Below, piece after piece: positions 17,763 through 25,655 of a DNA stretch of 64,000 bases (within the stretch, counting starts at the first letter, position 1; every line of letters begins with the position of its first letter). Location of the stretch: NCBI GenBank assembly GCA_964410105.1, contig CAYPFY010000009.1:62001-126000 (forward strand), given 5' to 3'. The notes beneath the pieces were generated by a model. The model made no database searches and had not been told where the DNA came from. It saw only the letters and a list, made by a program, of their open reading frames with translations. Made by a program: the position numbers and the translations under genes. The stretch is from CAYPFY01 sp964410105. Its GTDB lineage: Bacteria > Bacteroidota > Ignavibacteria > UBA10030 > SZUA-254.

Positions 17763-18977
17763 TTGGCGAAAATCAGACTCGTCGTTCTCGGGACCGGTTT
17801 CGCTTCCTTCAGCCTCCTCAAACGGATTGATACCTCCTGCCACCACGTCACCGTCGTCAGCCCGCGGAATCATTTTCTCTTCACCCCGCTCCTTCCCAGT
17901 ACCACCGTCGGCACCATCGAGTTCCGGAGTATCATTGAGCCGGTCCGCACGGCCAGATATGATATCGAATTCCTCCAGGCGAGCTGCAGCCGGATCGACA
18001 CCGAGAAGCATTCTGTCATCTGCGGGGTGTCATTCTCCCTGCCGTATGACCTTCTCCTGATCGGGGTGGGTTCCTCCGGCAACACCTACGGCATTCCCGG
18101 GGTTCTGGAGAACTGCCTGCCGTTGAAAGAGCTCTCCGATGCCCGGGCCATTCGGCAGAGAATCATCGACTGCTTCGAGGAGGCATGCCATCCGGGCGTC
18201 GGCCAAGATCTGCGGAGGAAACTGCTCCACTTTGTCGTTGTCGGCGGAGGCCCCACCGGAGTCGAGTTCGCCGCCGAGATGCATGACTTCCTCGTCGAGG
18301 ATCTCGACCGGGCCTTCCACCCTTTGATGAATGATTGCCGAATAACGGTTCTGGAGGCGACGGGGAATATTCTCTCCACTTTCGACGCGGCGCTTGGTTC
18401 CTATACGATGAAGCACTTTGGGAGGCAGCGGATCGAGGTCCGCACCGGCTCAAAAGTCGTTAAAGTTGAAAAGGATGCAGTTTTCCTCGATGACGGCACA
18501 GTCATCCCCTGCCGGCTGATCGTCTGGTCCACAGGCATAGGGCCCGTGCCCCTCGTCGATTCTCTTCCGTTCAAGAAGATTCACGGGTCCCGGATTGCCC
18601 TCGACAACTTCCTCCGCGTCAGGGACTTCGGCGATATCTACGCGGCCGGGGATTGCGCTACCCCGGAAGACATCAACCTCCCGGCCACCGCCCAGGTGGC
18701 TCAGCAGGAAGGTGCCTACCTTGCCCGATGCTTCGGGCGCCTGGCCCGGGGTAAGGCAGTGTCTCCGTTCCGATATAAAAATCTTGGGATGCTCGCCTAT
18801 GTCGGCAGCAACCGGGCTCTCGCCGACCTTGCAAGCGTCAAGGGACATGGATTTGCCACCTGGCTTTTCTGGCGCTCAGCTTATATCACAAAGCTTGTGA
18901 GCCTTAAGAATAGAATTCTGGTATTATTCGACTGGACAAAGACTTTTCTCTTCGGCCGGGATATCAGCCGGTTCTGA
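17763..18977 (+). CDS. ndh: Type II NADH dehydrogenase (NDH-2)
   Basis: 404-residue FAD enzyme passing electrons from NADH to the quinone pool without pumping protons. The first dinucleotide fold begins at residue 4 (IRLVVLGTGFASFSLL), the second is VVVGGGPTGVEFAAEM near residue 160, and the FAD-binding DIYAAGDCA lies near 295. The C-terminal 50 residues are hydrophobic and aromatic (GFATWLFWRSAYITKLVSL, then LVLFDWTKTFLFGRD), the usual NDH-2 membrane anchor. The start is TTG 17763, directly before the Rossmann strand. Upstream ubiE-dependent menaquinone would be its acceptor. Confidence 0.9.
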   Translation: MAKIRLVVLGTGFASFSLLKRIDTSCHHVTVVSPRNHFLFTPLLPSTTVGTIEFRSIIEPVRTARYDIEFLQASCSRIDTEKHSVICGVSFSLPYDLLLIGVGSSGNTYGIPGVLENCLPLKELSDARAIRQRIIDCFEEACHPGVGQDLRRKLLHFVVVGGGPTGVEFAAEMHDFLVEDLDRAFHPLMNDCRITVLEATGNILSTFDAALGSYTMKHFGRQRIEVRTGSKVVKVEKDAVFLDDGTVIPCRLIVWSTGIGPVPLVDSLPFKKIHGSRIALDNFLRVRDFGDIYAAGDCATPEDINLPATAQVAQQEGAYLARCFGRLARGKAVSPFRYKNLGMLAYVGSNRALADLASVKGHGFATWLFWRSAYITKLVSLKNRILVLFDWTKTFLFGRDISRF

Positions 18978-19059
18978 CTACCCACCCCCCGCACATTCCT
19001 CCAAACATTGGTCTGGGTGAAATACCGGATAGGAGTTCCTGTCAGGGTTTCTTCGCGAC

Positions 19060-19088
19060 TTGACATCACCTCCAAATTCCCCTATATT
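19060..19088 (+). promoter_or_regulatory. Strong promoter of the S24 repressor gene
   Basis: A consensus -35 TTGACA at 19060-19065, a 17 bp spacer and TATATT at 19083-19088. Transcription should start near 19095, at the first base of the inverted repeat at 19096, so a protein bound there would block initiation. Confidence 0.75.
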
Positions 19089-19095
19089 GACCTAT

Positions 19096-19137
19096 GACAA
19101 AATTGTCGTATATTAACCATCCCGGGACAAAACTGAC
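19096..19137. promoter_or_regulatory. Two operator-like sites downstream of the repressor promoter
   Basis: Site 1 at 19096-19107 is GACAAAATTGTC, an inverted repeat of GACAA around AA. Site 2 at 19126-19137 is GACAAAACTGAC, identical in 10 of 12 positions. Their starts are exactly 30 bp apart, about three helical turns, so two dimers would sit on the same face. They lie between the start site and the ATG at 19148, a usual place for autorepression. Confidence 0.6.
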
Positions 19138-19147
19138 AGGAGAGACT

Positions 19148-19795
19148 ATGAAAGACGGAACGATCGGTGAAAGGATCCGTGCCGCACGGGAGAACAAGGA
19201 ACTCGACCAGGCGGGTCTCTCGGCGAAGGTCGAAGTTGCCGTCCGCACGCTTCAGAGGTGGGAAAAGGGTCTGCAGGTCCCCGATAGCAACTATCTGGTC
19301 CGCCTTGCCAAATCAACAGGGGTCCGGGCGGAATGGCTCCTGACGGGCGAGGGGGATGTTCTTCCCTCCCCGCAAGGGAAGATTATTCCCCTCAAAATCC
19401 CTTCGTTCCACAAGGTTTCTCTGGTCGAAATTCCCTTGCTCTCCTCAGTCCCCGCCGGACGGGCGGCCGCGATTTTTCACCCCGAACAGATCGAACGCTA
19501 CGTTACCGTCGACGATGTGAAGGATAATGACGCCTTTGCGCTCGTCGTCAGGGGAAAAAGCATGTCTCCGAAAATCGAGGACGGCGACATTGTCGTTGTG
19601 AGCCCGCAACAGGAAGTTGTAAATGGGGATATTTGCGTCATACGGGTCAACGACGAGGATGTTCTCAAAAAGATCAAGATCGACGAACAGTATGTGCATC
19701 TCATTCCTCTGAATACGAATTTTGAGCCGGTGACGGTGAGAAAACGCGATGTGACATTCATTTGGAAGGTGGTAAAAGTGATCAAAAACCTTTGA
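19148..19795 (+). CDS. XRE-family repressor with LexA-like S24 self-cleaving domain
   Basis: 215 residues from ATG 19148, which has AGGAGAG upstream; an in-frame ATG at 19094 is rejected because it lies at the predicted transcription start. Residues 5-60 form a Cro/CI-type helix-turn-helix (GERIRAARENKELDQAGLSA, RTLQRWEKGLQVP). The C-terminal domain carries a cleavable A103-G104 bond (SVPAGRAA), S138 in GKSMSP and K175 in VLKKIKI. The spacings (35 and 37 residues) equal those of LexA A84/S119/K156. It should be inactivated by self-cleavage under DNA damage or a similar cue. The promoter and operators at 19060-19137 imply autorepression. Confidence 0.88.
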   Translation: MKDGTIGERIRAARENKELDQAGLSAKVEVAVRTLQRWEKGLQVPDSNYLVRLAKSTGVRAEWLLTGEGDVLPSPQGKIIPLKIPSFHKVSLVEIPLLSSVPAGRAAAIFHPEQIERYVTVDDVKDNDAFALVVRGKSMSPKIEDGDIVVVSPQQEVVNGDICVIRVNDEDVLKKIKIDEQYVHLIPLNTNFEPVTVRKRDVTFIWKVVKVIKNL

Positions 19796-19888
19796 CATTC
19801 CGAACCCAGATCACACGTAAAAAAAAGCCCCTTCTCCGGCAAAAAACCGCCCCTTTTTTGAACCCTTCCTCCGTGATTCCCGTTCGCG

Positions 19889-19908
19889 CAGGTGACCATT
19901 GTCACCTG
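19889..19908. promoter_or_regulatory. 8-4-8 inverted repeat between repressor and HTH-receiver genes
   Basis: CAGGTGAC at 19889-19896 and GTCACCTG at 19901-19908 are exact complements separated by CATT. It lies 60 bp upstream of the ATG at 19969. It could be an operator for either flanking regulator. Inverted repeats of this size occur by chance several times per window when spacer length is free. Confidence 0.35.
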
Positions 19909-19968
19909 AGACTCTGCCAGACCTCTTATCTTTGGGGAAATTACGATTCCAAATCATCAAGGTTTGAC

Positions 19969-20628
19969 ATGGTCGAGTATCGTCAGAGTCCCAATGGATT
20001 GAAGCTTTCAGCTGTCTACCGAAAACCAATGAGCGTCGGACTGGTTGCGAAAATATGCCGTGTAAGCAAGAAGACGGTTCTCAACTGGATTTACCGTGAC
20101 GCAATCAAGGCTTTTACCACCTTCGGAGGGCACTACCGGATATGGCCGGGAGATCTCAAGGATTTTATGACCCGGGCCGGAATCGATGTCCCCTACCAGT
20201 TTGTGGATGAAAGACGGACGGTGTTCCTTATCGTCGACGACGACAAGGCTTTCAGCCTCTCTCTTAAGGAGGCTATTTGCACGCAGTACCCGGAGGGAGA
20301 CGTCATCATCACCGACGACGGGTATGAGGCCCTCCTCCTGATCGGAGAGCGCAAACCCAAGGTCGTGTTCCTCGACCTGAGGATGCCGAAGATCGACGGC
20401 TTGCAGGTTTTGGAGCTCCTCAAATCCCGGAAGAAGGAAAACATGATGAAGGTGATCGTTCTCTCCGGCTATCTCGACGCCGAGGTCCGCGAAAAGCTGA
20501 CGCATACGGTTGCCGACGAGGTATGGGAAAAGGGAAAGGATCTGTGGGAACTTCTGCACTCCCTTAAGTCGTCCGTCCTCTCTCCCGACCGGTCGAAGTT
20601 ATCACATCCCTACTCACACGCCAGCTAA
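19969..20628 (+). CDS. Response regulator with N-terminal excisionase-like HTH and C-terminal receiver
   Basis: 219 residues from ATG 19969; the frame extends upstream to 19762 but that part overlaps the repressor gene and looks non-coding. Residues 20-70 form a MerR/excisionase-type winged helix (GLVAKICRVSKKTVLNWIYR, then GGHYRIWPGDLKDF). Residues 83-205 form a receiver with the acidic pair in FLIVDDDKAF, the phosphoacceptor D136 in VVFLDLRMPKIDG, the Thr/Ser switch VIVLSGY and a conserved-type Lys near VWEKGK. DNA-binding before receiver is the reverse of the common order. It is 14 bp from the pseudo-receiver/HisKA gene, its presumed partner. Confidence 0.8.
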   Translation: MVEYRQSPNGLKLSAVYRKPMSVGLVAKICRVSKKTVLNWIYRDAIKAFTTFGGHYRIWPGDLKDFMTRAGIDVPYQFVDERRTVFLIVDDDKAFSLSLKEAICTQYPEGDVIITDDGYEALLLIGERKPKVVFLDLRMPKIDGLQVLELLKSRKKENMMKVIVLSGYLDAEVREKLTHTVADEVWEKGKDLWELLHSLKSSVLSPDRSKLSHPYSHAS

Positions 20629-20642
20629 CTTGCCCTTTCTCT

Positions 20643-21335
20643 ATGAAAATATTCCGAGTTTTCTATGTCGATTCAACCGAAGCCCCGAAACATTTCTTCG
20701 GGAAAAATTTCAGAACTCCTGAGTTTATAAGATTCACCGTCACCCGGGCCAATCCGGCGGAGGCGAAGGCTTCCTTTAAAGACTGCCTCGGTCAGGTGGA
20801 CCTCGTCGTGTTCGGAAGCTCGCTCCGTACGGGCTCGGTGGTCCGACTGGCGAAGGACTTTCGCTCCCTTAACCTCGCGATCCCGATTTTCGTGATATCG
20901 AACGGCGGCCGCACTCCCCTCCCGGACGTCTATAAAAGGGCCGGGGTTGATGATCTGATCGATGCGGACGAGATCGGAACTCCTCTCTTTACCTGGTCCT
21001 TCGTGAGCAGCATCGACCACGTTGTCCTGAAGAAGAAGGCGAAGGGGTTTGATGTCCTCCATAACCGTCTTCATTCGGCGAAAAGCTCTCTGGGTTCGCT
21101 CGTGCACGAGATCAATAACCCCCTGAGCGTCATCCGGCTCACGCTGTACCACCTGGAGAGCGGCAGGCTCTCACCGCAGCGACGCGAGGTTTTTATGAAA
21201 CTTCTCCTCGACAACCTCGAGCGGATCGAACTGCTGATGAAAGATTTTTCCGTGATTTATCGCCGCCTGGACGGCCAGCGCTCTGTCCGGGCCAAGATTC
21301 TCTCGCTGAATCCAAGGGCCGCCGCGAGCCGCTGA
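20643..21335 (+). CDS. Pseudo-receiver/HisKA phosphotransfer protein without ATPase domain
   Basis: 230 residues. Residues 1-130 look like a receiver fold (KIFRVFYVDS, LVVFGSSLR, IPIFVISNGG), but the phosphoacceptor position at the end of the third strand is not Asp. Residues 140-210 form a HisKA dimerisation helix pair with the H-box SLVHEINNPLSVIRLTL, His at 155. A histidine kinase would next have an N-box and G-box, yet the protein stops about 20 residues after the helices at a clean stop, followed by a terminator. It cannot phosphorylate itself; it may relay phosphate from another kinase to the receiver at 19969, or act as a scaffold. Confidence 0.75.
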   Translation: MKIFRVFYVDSTEAPKHFFGKNFRTPEFIRFTVTRANPAEAKASFKDCLGQVDLVVFGSSLRTGSVVRLAKDFRSLNLAIPIFVISNGGRTPLPDVYKRAGVDDLIDADEIGTPLFTWSFVSSIDHVVLKKKAKGFDVLHNRLHSAKSSLGSLVHEINNPLSVIRLTLYHLESGRLSPQRREVFMKLLLDNLERIELLMKDFSVIYRRLDGQRSVRAKILSLNPRAAASR

Positions 21336-21344
21336 TCTGAGGCG

Positions 21345-21385
21345 AACCTCCCCCCCCGGGGGCTGGATCGGCGGAGGTTTTTTTT
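21345..21385 (+). terminator. Intrinsic terminator after the HisKA gene
   Basis: AACCTCC at 21345-21351 pairs with GGAGGTT at 21373-21379, and the T-tract runs from 21378 to 21385. The loop contains a C-run/G-run that can add inner pairs. It ends the regulatory trio but lies only 12 bp before the ychF start. Confidence 0.7.
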
Positions 21386-21397
21386 CTACATTGTTCC

Positions 21398-22492
21398 ATG
21401 GGTTTTACCTGCGGAATCGTTGGACTTCCCAATGTCGGGAAGTCCACTCTGTTTAATGCCATCACCGGAGCCGGCGCCCTCGCCGAAAACTATCCCTTCT
21501 GCACCATCGAACCGAATCTCGGAGTCGTCCCCGTTCCCGATGAGCGCCTCCGATGGCTCGCCCGGCTCTACTCCCCCGAGAAAATAACCCCCACCACTAT
21601 CGAATTCGTCGATATCGCCGGGCTCGTCAAAGGAGCAAGCAAAGGCGAAGGGCTCGGGAATCAGTTTTTGTCCAGAATCCGTGATGTCAACGCCATCTGC
21701 CATGTCGTCCGCTGCTTCGATGACGAGAATGTCGTCCATGTCGACGGGAGCGTCAATCCCACGCGGGATATCGAAATCGTCGAGACGGAGCTTATCTTGA
21801 AAGATCTCGAGACGGTCGAAAGAAAACTGGCTGAAGCGGACAAGCGAGCCAAGGCCGGGGATAAAAAGCTCATCCCCGAAGCCGAGTTTTACAGGAGAAT
21901 CCGGGAGCAACTCCTCTCGGGAAGACTCGCAGTCTATCTGGAACCCCGTTCGGAGTCTGAAGCCCTCCTCCTCCGGGATCTTCACCTCCTCACCAGTAAA
22001 CCGGTGATGTATATTGCCAACGTTGATGAAAAACAGCTCGCAGGGAATTCTGCCGTGGATGAGGTGAGGGTTATCGCCCGGAAGGAGGAGGCGAGGGTGG
22101 TCGTCGCCTGTACAAAGATTGAAGCGGAGATCGCCGCGATGCCCATGGCCGATAGGCCGGAATTCTTCCGCGACCTGGGCGTCAGAGAATCAGGCCTGGA
22201 TCAGGTCGTCAGGGAAGGGTACGATCTTCTCAAACTCATAACGTTCTTCACCGTGGGTCCAAAAGAGGTCCGTGCATGGACGACTCCCCACGGGTCGCTC
22301 GCGCCCCAGGCCGCCGGCACGGTTCACTCCGATTTCGAAAAAGGGTTTATCCGTGCCGAGGTGATGAGATTTGACGATCTCGCTCAGCTCGGGAGCGAGG
22401 AGGCTTTAAAGCAAAAGGGGCTTATGCGACTGGAAGGAAGGGAGTATCAGGTCCGCGATGGGGATATCATCTATTTCAGGTTCAACGTTTGA
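21398..22492 (+). CDS. ychF: Redox-regulated ATPase/GTPase YchF (OLA1)
   Basis: A 364-residue Obg-family P-loop NTPase that associates with ribosomes and prefers ATP. The start MGFTCGIVGLPNVGKSTLF is the family N-terminus, with the P-loop at residues 9-17. The switch-2 region IEFVDIAGLVKGASKGEGLGNQFL follows with the usual non-catalytic hydrophobic residue. The C-terminus holds the TGS domain (LLKLITFFTVGPKEVRAWT to the end, GDIIYFRFNV). Length is normal. There is no Shine-Dalgarno at a proper distance, and the upstream terminator leaves little room for a promoter. Confidence 0.95.
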   Translation: MGFTCGIVGLPNVGKSTLFNAITGAGALAENYPFCTIEPNLGVVPVPDERLRWLARLYSPEKITPTTIEFVDIAGLVKGASKGEGLGNQFLSRIRDVNAICHVVRCFDDENVVHVDGSVNPTRDIEIVETELILKDLETVERKLAEADKRAKAGDKKLIPEAEFYRRIREQLLSGRLAVYLEPRSESEALLLRDLHLLTSKPVMYIANVDEKQLAGNSAVDEVRVIARKEEARVVVACTKIEAEIAAMPMADRPEFFRDLGVRESGLDQVVREGYDLLKLITFFTVGPKEVRAWTTPHGSLAPQAAGTVHSDFEKGFIRAEVMRFDDLAQLGSEEALKQKGLMRLEGREYQVRDGDIIYFRFNV

Positions 22493-22495
22493 GGG

Positions 22496-23542
22496 TCAGA
22501 AAATCTCGAGCTGCCGGGATGCGCCAAATTCTTCTACCGATAGCGAGATTTTTTCCTTCTGAAGTCCGTATTTCTGCCTGCTGAGGTCAAACAACCGCTT
22601 GATCGCCCCGGCGAGCTCTCCCTCCCCGGTCATTCTTTTTGAGAACCGGGAATCGGAAGGATCGCCCCCATGAACCTCCTTTATCCGGTTCATTATTTTT
22701 GCCGCCTTTTCCGGGAATTCCCTTTGCAACCATTCGGTAAAAAGCCCCAGCACCGGACCGGGCAGCCGGACCAGCGTGTACGCGGCCTGCGTCGCTCCGT
22801 GAGCGGCCGCCTCCTTCAGGATCGCCGGGATCTCTTCATCGGTAAGCCCCGGGATGACGGGCGCAACCATGACCGAGGTGGGAATCCCCCCCGATGAGAG
22901 CATTTTTATCGCCTCAAGCCTCCTCGAAGGCACAGATGTACGGGGTTCCATCCTCCGGGCAAGCTCCTCGTCCAGGGTTGTGACGGATATCGAGACGGAG
23001 GCCAGATTGAGCCGGCTCAGCTTCTCGAGTATATCGAGATCCCTCGTCACAAGGTGGTTTTTTGTGATGATGCCGACCGGATTTCGGTATTTCAGAAAAA
23101 CGTCGAGGCAGGAGCGCGTGATCCGGAGTTTTCTTTCCACAGGCTGGTAGCAGTCAGTGTTTCCCGAGAGGCTGATCCATTCAGGCTTCCAGCTTTTCTT
23201 TCTGAATTCCGCCGCAAGCAGCCCCGGGGCGTCCTCCTTGACAAGAATTTTTGATTCAAAATCGATCCCCGAAGAGAATCCAAGATACTCGTGACTGGGC
23301 CGTGCGTAACAGTAGATGCAGCCATGCTCGCACCCGCGATACGGGTTGAGGCTGTAGGTGAAGGGGACGTCGGGGCTGTCGTTCTTGGCAAGAATTGTCC
23401 TCGAACTATCCCTGAAGAAGGCGGTACGGACGGCACGCCCGTCCTCATCCTCCACATCGAGCTCAAGAGGCTCAAGATGGAGGGACTCGAATCGATTGGG
23501 CGGATTTATCGCAGCTCCGCGGCCTTTGGGCGGGGGTTTCAT
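22496..23542 (-). CDS. PA0069-family radical SAM protein
   Basis: 348 residues. The radical SAM cluster motif is C-x3-C-x2-C in RGCEHGCIYCYARP near residue 75. PGCEH-like flanking, NPYRGCEHGC and the downstream SLSGNTDCYQPVER match the PA0069/SplB-like family, whose reaction is not established. Later motifs include VGIITKNHLVTRD and VMVAPVIPGLTDEE, which shape the barrel. It converges on ychF with 3 bp between stops. The N-terminal 45 residues include a Glu/Asp-rich linker common in the family. Confidence 0.88.
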   Translation of the reverse strand: MKPPPKGRGAAINPPNRFESLHLEPLELDVEDEDGRAVRTAFFRDSSRTILAKNDSPDVPFTYSLNPYRGCEHGCIYCYARPSHEYLGFSSGIDFESKILVKEDAPGLLAAEFRKKSWKPEWISLSGNTDCYQPVERKLRITRSCLDVFLKYRNPVGIITKNHLVTRDLDILEKLSRLNLASVSISVTTLDEELARRMEPRTSVPSRRLEAIKMLSSGGIPTSVMVAPVIPGLTDEEIPAILKEAAAHGATQAAYTLVRLPGPVLGLFTEWLQREFPEKAAKIMNRIKEVHGGDPSDSRFSKRMTGEGELAGAIKRLFDLSRQKYGLQKEKISLSVEEFGASRQLEIF

Positions 23543-23618
23543 GTCTATCTGAAACGTCAGAATCCGCCGCCCGGCTTAAGTAACGGGCGGAAGTTTGTGA
23601 GGTTTGCCGGGACAGCTT

Positions 23619-23933
23619 TCAGATATTCAGCTTCTTCTTCGCTTCTTCCGAAATCATCGCCGGCGTCCACTGCGGATCCCATACTATCCGGACATCGCAT
23701 TCGTGCACTCCCTCGAGATCGAGAACCTTCTCGCGAACTTGGTTTGCTATCGCCCCTCCCATTCCGCACCCGGGAGTCGTAAGGGTCATCTTGACCCCGA
23801 CCCAGTCGTCAATGATTTTTACATCATAGACGAGTCCCAGATCGACGATGCTTACCGGGATCTCCGGGTCGTACACGGTTTTCAGAACCTCGTAGACCTG
23901 CGCCTCGGTTACCGGTTTCTGGTCGTCACTCAT
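23619..23933 (-). CDS. MIP18/DUF59-family iron-sulfur assembly protein
   Basis: 104 residues of the DUF59 (MIP18, PaaD/SufT-like) family that helps mature iron-sulfur proteins. Family features are TVYDPEIPVSIVDLGLVYDV near the N-terminus and MTLTTPGCGMGG, holding the conserved Cys. No suf genes lie nearby. The ATG at 23933 has no Shine-Dalgarno, and a TTGCAA-17-TATTTT element (23968-23940) would start transcription almost at the ATG, so it may be leaderless. It follows the DUF4932 gene by 36 bp. Confidence 0.88.
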   Translation of the reverse strand: MSDDQKPVTEAQVYEVLKTVYDPEIPVSIVDLGLVYDVKIIDDWVGVKMTLTTPGCGMGGAIANQVREKVLDLEGVHECDVRIVWDPQWTPAMISEEAKKKLNI

Positions 23934-23969
23934 TCTATAAAATAAGATTTTTGCCGGCCGATTGCAATT

Positions 23970-25574
23970 TCAGAAATGCCATCTCCCGCCCGATTTCCGG
24001 TAATTGCCCGATTTAACCGCCTCTTTCCCGCGCGCGATGACAAAGTCCGTCGCGCCATGGAACACGGCGTTGATGCCGTTGATATCGGCGGCGGCCTGCG
24101 CCGTATAAATGACGACCGCCTTCGTCGTGTCATACGGGCTCCGAACCGCCGTGATCAGGCGGAGATGCGTGCCCGTGTAGACTGAATCTGCGATGATGCG
24201 ATCAGTGTCGATGACCGCCGGGAGTATCGACGCGTGCTCCGCGAGCCACCTGTTGCCGTGCACCGTTCCATACAAAAAGAGTGTGTAATGGGAGAGATCT
24301 GCGGCAAGAGCCTCCCGGTCAGTGAGGAGCCGCGATTTCGGATCGAAACGATCCCGAATTCGCCTGACGTAGCCGTGAATCGAATCCTGAGCCTCATGGT
24401 CGGTCTCGCCTGTCGGTAGTACGTACGCGGTGAGCCTCGTGCCTGTGGTAGCCGCACTGATCGGCCCCTCGAACGGAATAGTGTAAAAATCGTCGCCGAG
24501 ATGCCGCCCGGACAATTCCGCAAAAACGTCGACGAGTTTTGGATAAAAGTCGACAAAGGTGGCGTATCTCTCCCTTCGATTCTCATAATCCTCAAGAGCC
24601 GAGCAGAGTTCCCTTATGTAGGCAAACCCCCGGCCCCTCTCCCGCCTCATGGATGCGTCCCCGGCCGCCTTCCCCGCCTCACGGTATGTCAACCGGGTCG
24701 TCACCGCCCGGACGATATGCTCGTTGACGCACGTTCGCCAGTTGCTGTATGCCATGCCGTGCATTTCATCCGAAATCCTGTCGAAGAGCCCCGAGTACCT
24801 GTCGACATCCTTCCCAAATCGGTCGGTCGCCGGATTGACGAATGAATGGCTGAACTCATGCCACGCGATATGCCGGAAATTCTCAACCGTTCCGAAATTC
24901 GGGAGGCTGTCCTGCATCCCGATGGGTCCGCATATGTTATAGAGTGAGTAGTGTCCGGGCATAACCTCCACCCGGGGACCGAAACCCCCCGTGACGAGGG
25001 GGGCGAGGATGATGGTATAACTCGCCTGCGTCATCCCGTAATAGTTTTCAAGCATCCGGACATAGTCTCCATGGATCGAATCCTGCGCGCACCCTGCGAT
25101 CCGTGCATACCACTCCCTGCGGCTCTCGTAAAACTTCATGAAGTCCGATTTTTTCGCAAATTCCCTGAGTGCCCCCATAAACTCGTCAAGCTTTTCCCGG
25201 CCCCCAGCCCGTTCGAGGATTTCTTCGGGAACCGGGTGACGGGGAAGGATTTCAGGGGGATCGCTGAAAAAAAGCATGGCGGTGGGAGGGGCGTCGAAGT
25301 TAAATCCGTGCCCGCTCATCTCGCCGAAGATTTCTACCGCTCGCTCCTTTCCGAATGGCCGGAAATAATCCGCAACCTCGCGCTTATAGGAGAAGTCAAA
25401 CGTCGTGATCAGGCCGGTCTTGGACCCGTAATCGCCAAGCGACTGGACGACGGCAAGAAGTTCGATACGGGGGTCGACGACGATCTGCAGCTGATGCTCG
25501 CCTGCCTCAACTCTCGTGAAGAGAATCAGAAAGGTTAAGCCAAGGCGGGCTATCTCTTTTACGGGATTGGCCAT
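23970..25574 (-). CDS. DUF4932 metalloprotease-like secreted protein
   Basis: 534 residues with an N-terminal hydrophobic signal (about 8-22, IARLGLTFLILFTRVEAG). The zinc-protease-type motif HEFSH is at about residue 237 (RHIAWHEFSHSFVNP), with Glu-containing helices downstream as possible third ligand. The arrangement fits DUF4932, typified by a metal-binding motif in secreted Bacteroidota proteins; the substrate is unknown. The C-terminal 200 residues contain a region (ITAVRSPYDTTKAVVIYTAQ) of unclear role. The ATG at 25574 has only a weak ribosome-binding site. Confidence 0.8.
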   Translation of the reverse strand: MANPVKEIARLGLTFLILFTRVEAGEHQLQIVVDPRIELLAVVQSLGDYGSKTGLITTFDFSYKREVADYFRPFGKERAVEIFGEMSGHGFNFDAPPTAMLFFSDPPEILPRHPVPEEILERAGGREKLDEFMGALREFAKKSDFMKFYESRREWYARIAGCAQDSIHGDYVRMLENYYGMTQASYTIILAPLVTGGFGPRVEVMPGHYSLYNICGPIGMQDSLPNFGTVENFRHIAWHEFSHSFVNPATDRFGKDVDRYSGLFDRISDEMHGMAYSNWRTCVNEHIVRAVTTRLTYREAGKAAGDASMRRERGRGFAYIRELCSALEDYENRRERYATFVDFYPKLVDVFAELSGRHLGDDFYTIPFEGPISAATTGTRLTAYVLPTGETDHEAQDSIHGYVRRIRDRFDPKSRLLTDREALAADLSHYTLFLYGTVHGNRWLAEHASILPAVIDTDRIIADSVYTGTHLRLITAVRSPYDTTKAVVIYTAQAAADINGINAVFHGATDFVIARGKEAVKSGNYRKSGGRWHF

Positions 25575-25655
25575 CAGGGTTTTTAAGGATTGGACACAGT
25601 CGAATCGACTGCGGTTGACGGAAAAGCAAGGAGCCGAAGCGCGGAGATAATCCCG

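Noticed and set aside
19840..19860. A6/T6 flanked CCGCCCC, terminator-like sequence after the repressor gene
   Set aside because: The arms are only A/T with no GC stem, and the nearby GCCCCTT motifs are direct, not inverted.
23940..23968. TTGCAA-17-TATTTT on the minus strand before the DUF59 gene
   Set aside because: It would start transcription almost at the ATG and falls in a 36 bp gap where operon read-through is simpler; kept only as a remark.
25597..25611. CAGTCGA-A-TCGACTG palindrome between apbE and the DUF4932 gene
   Set aside because: About four 7-1-7 palindromes are expected per window; there is no T-tract or promoter next to it.
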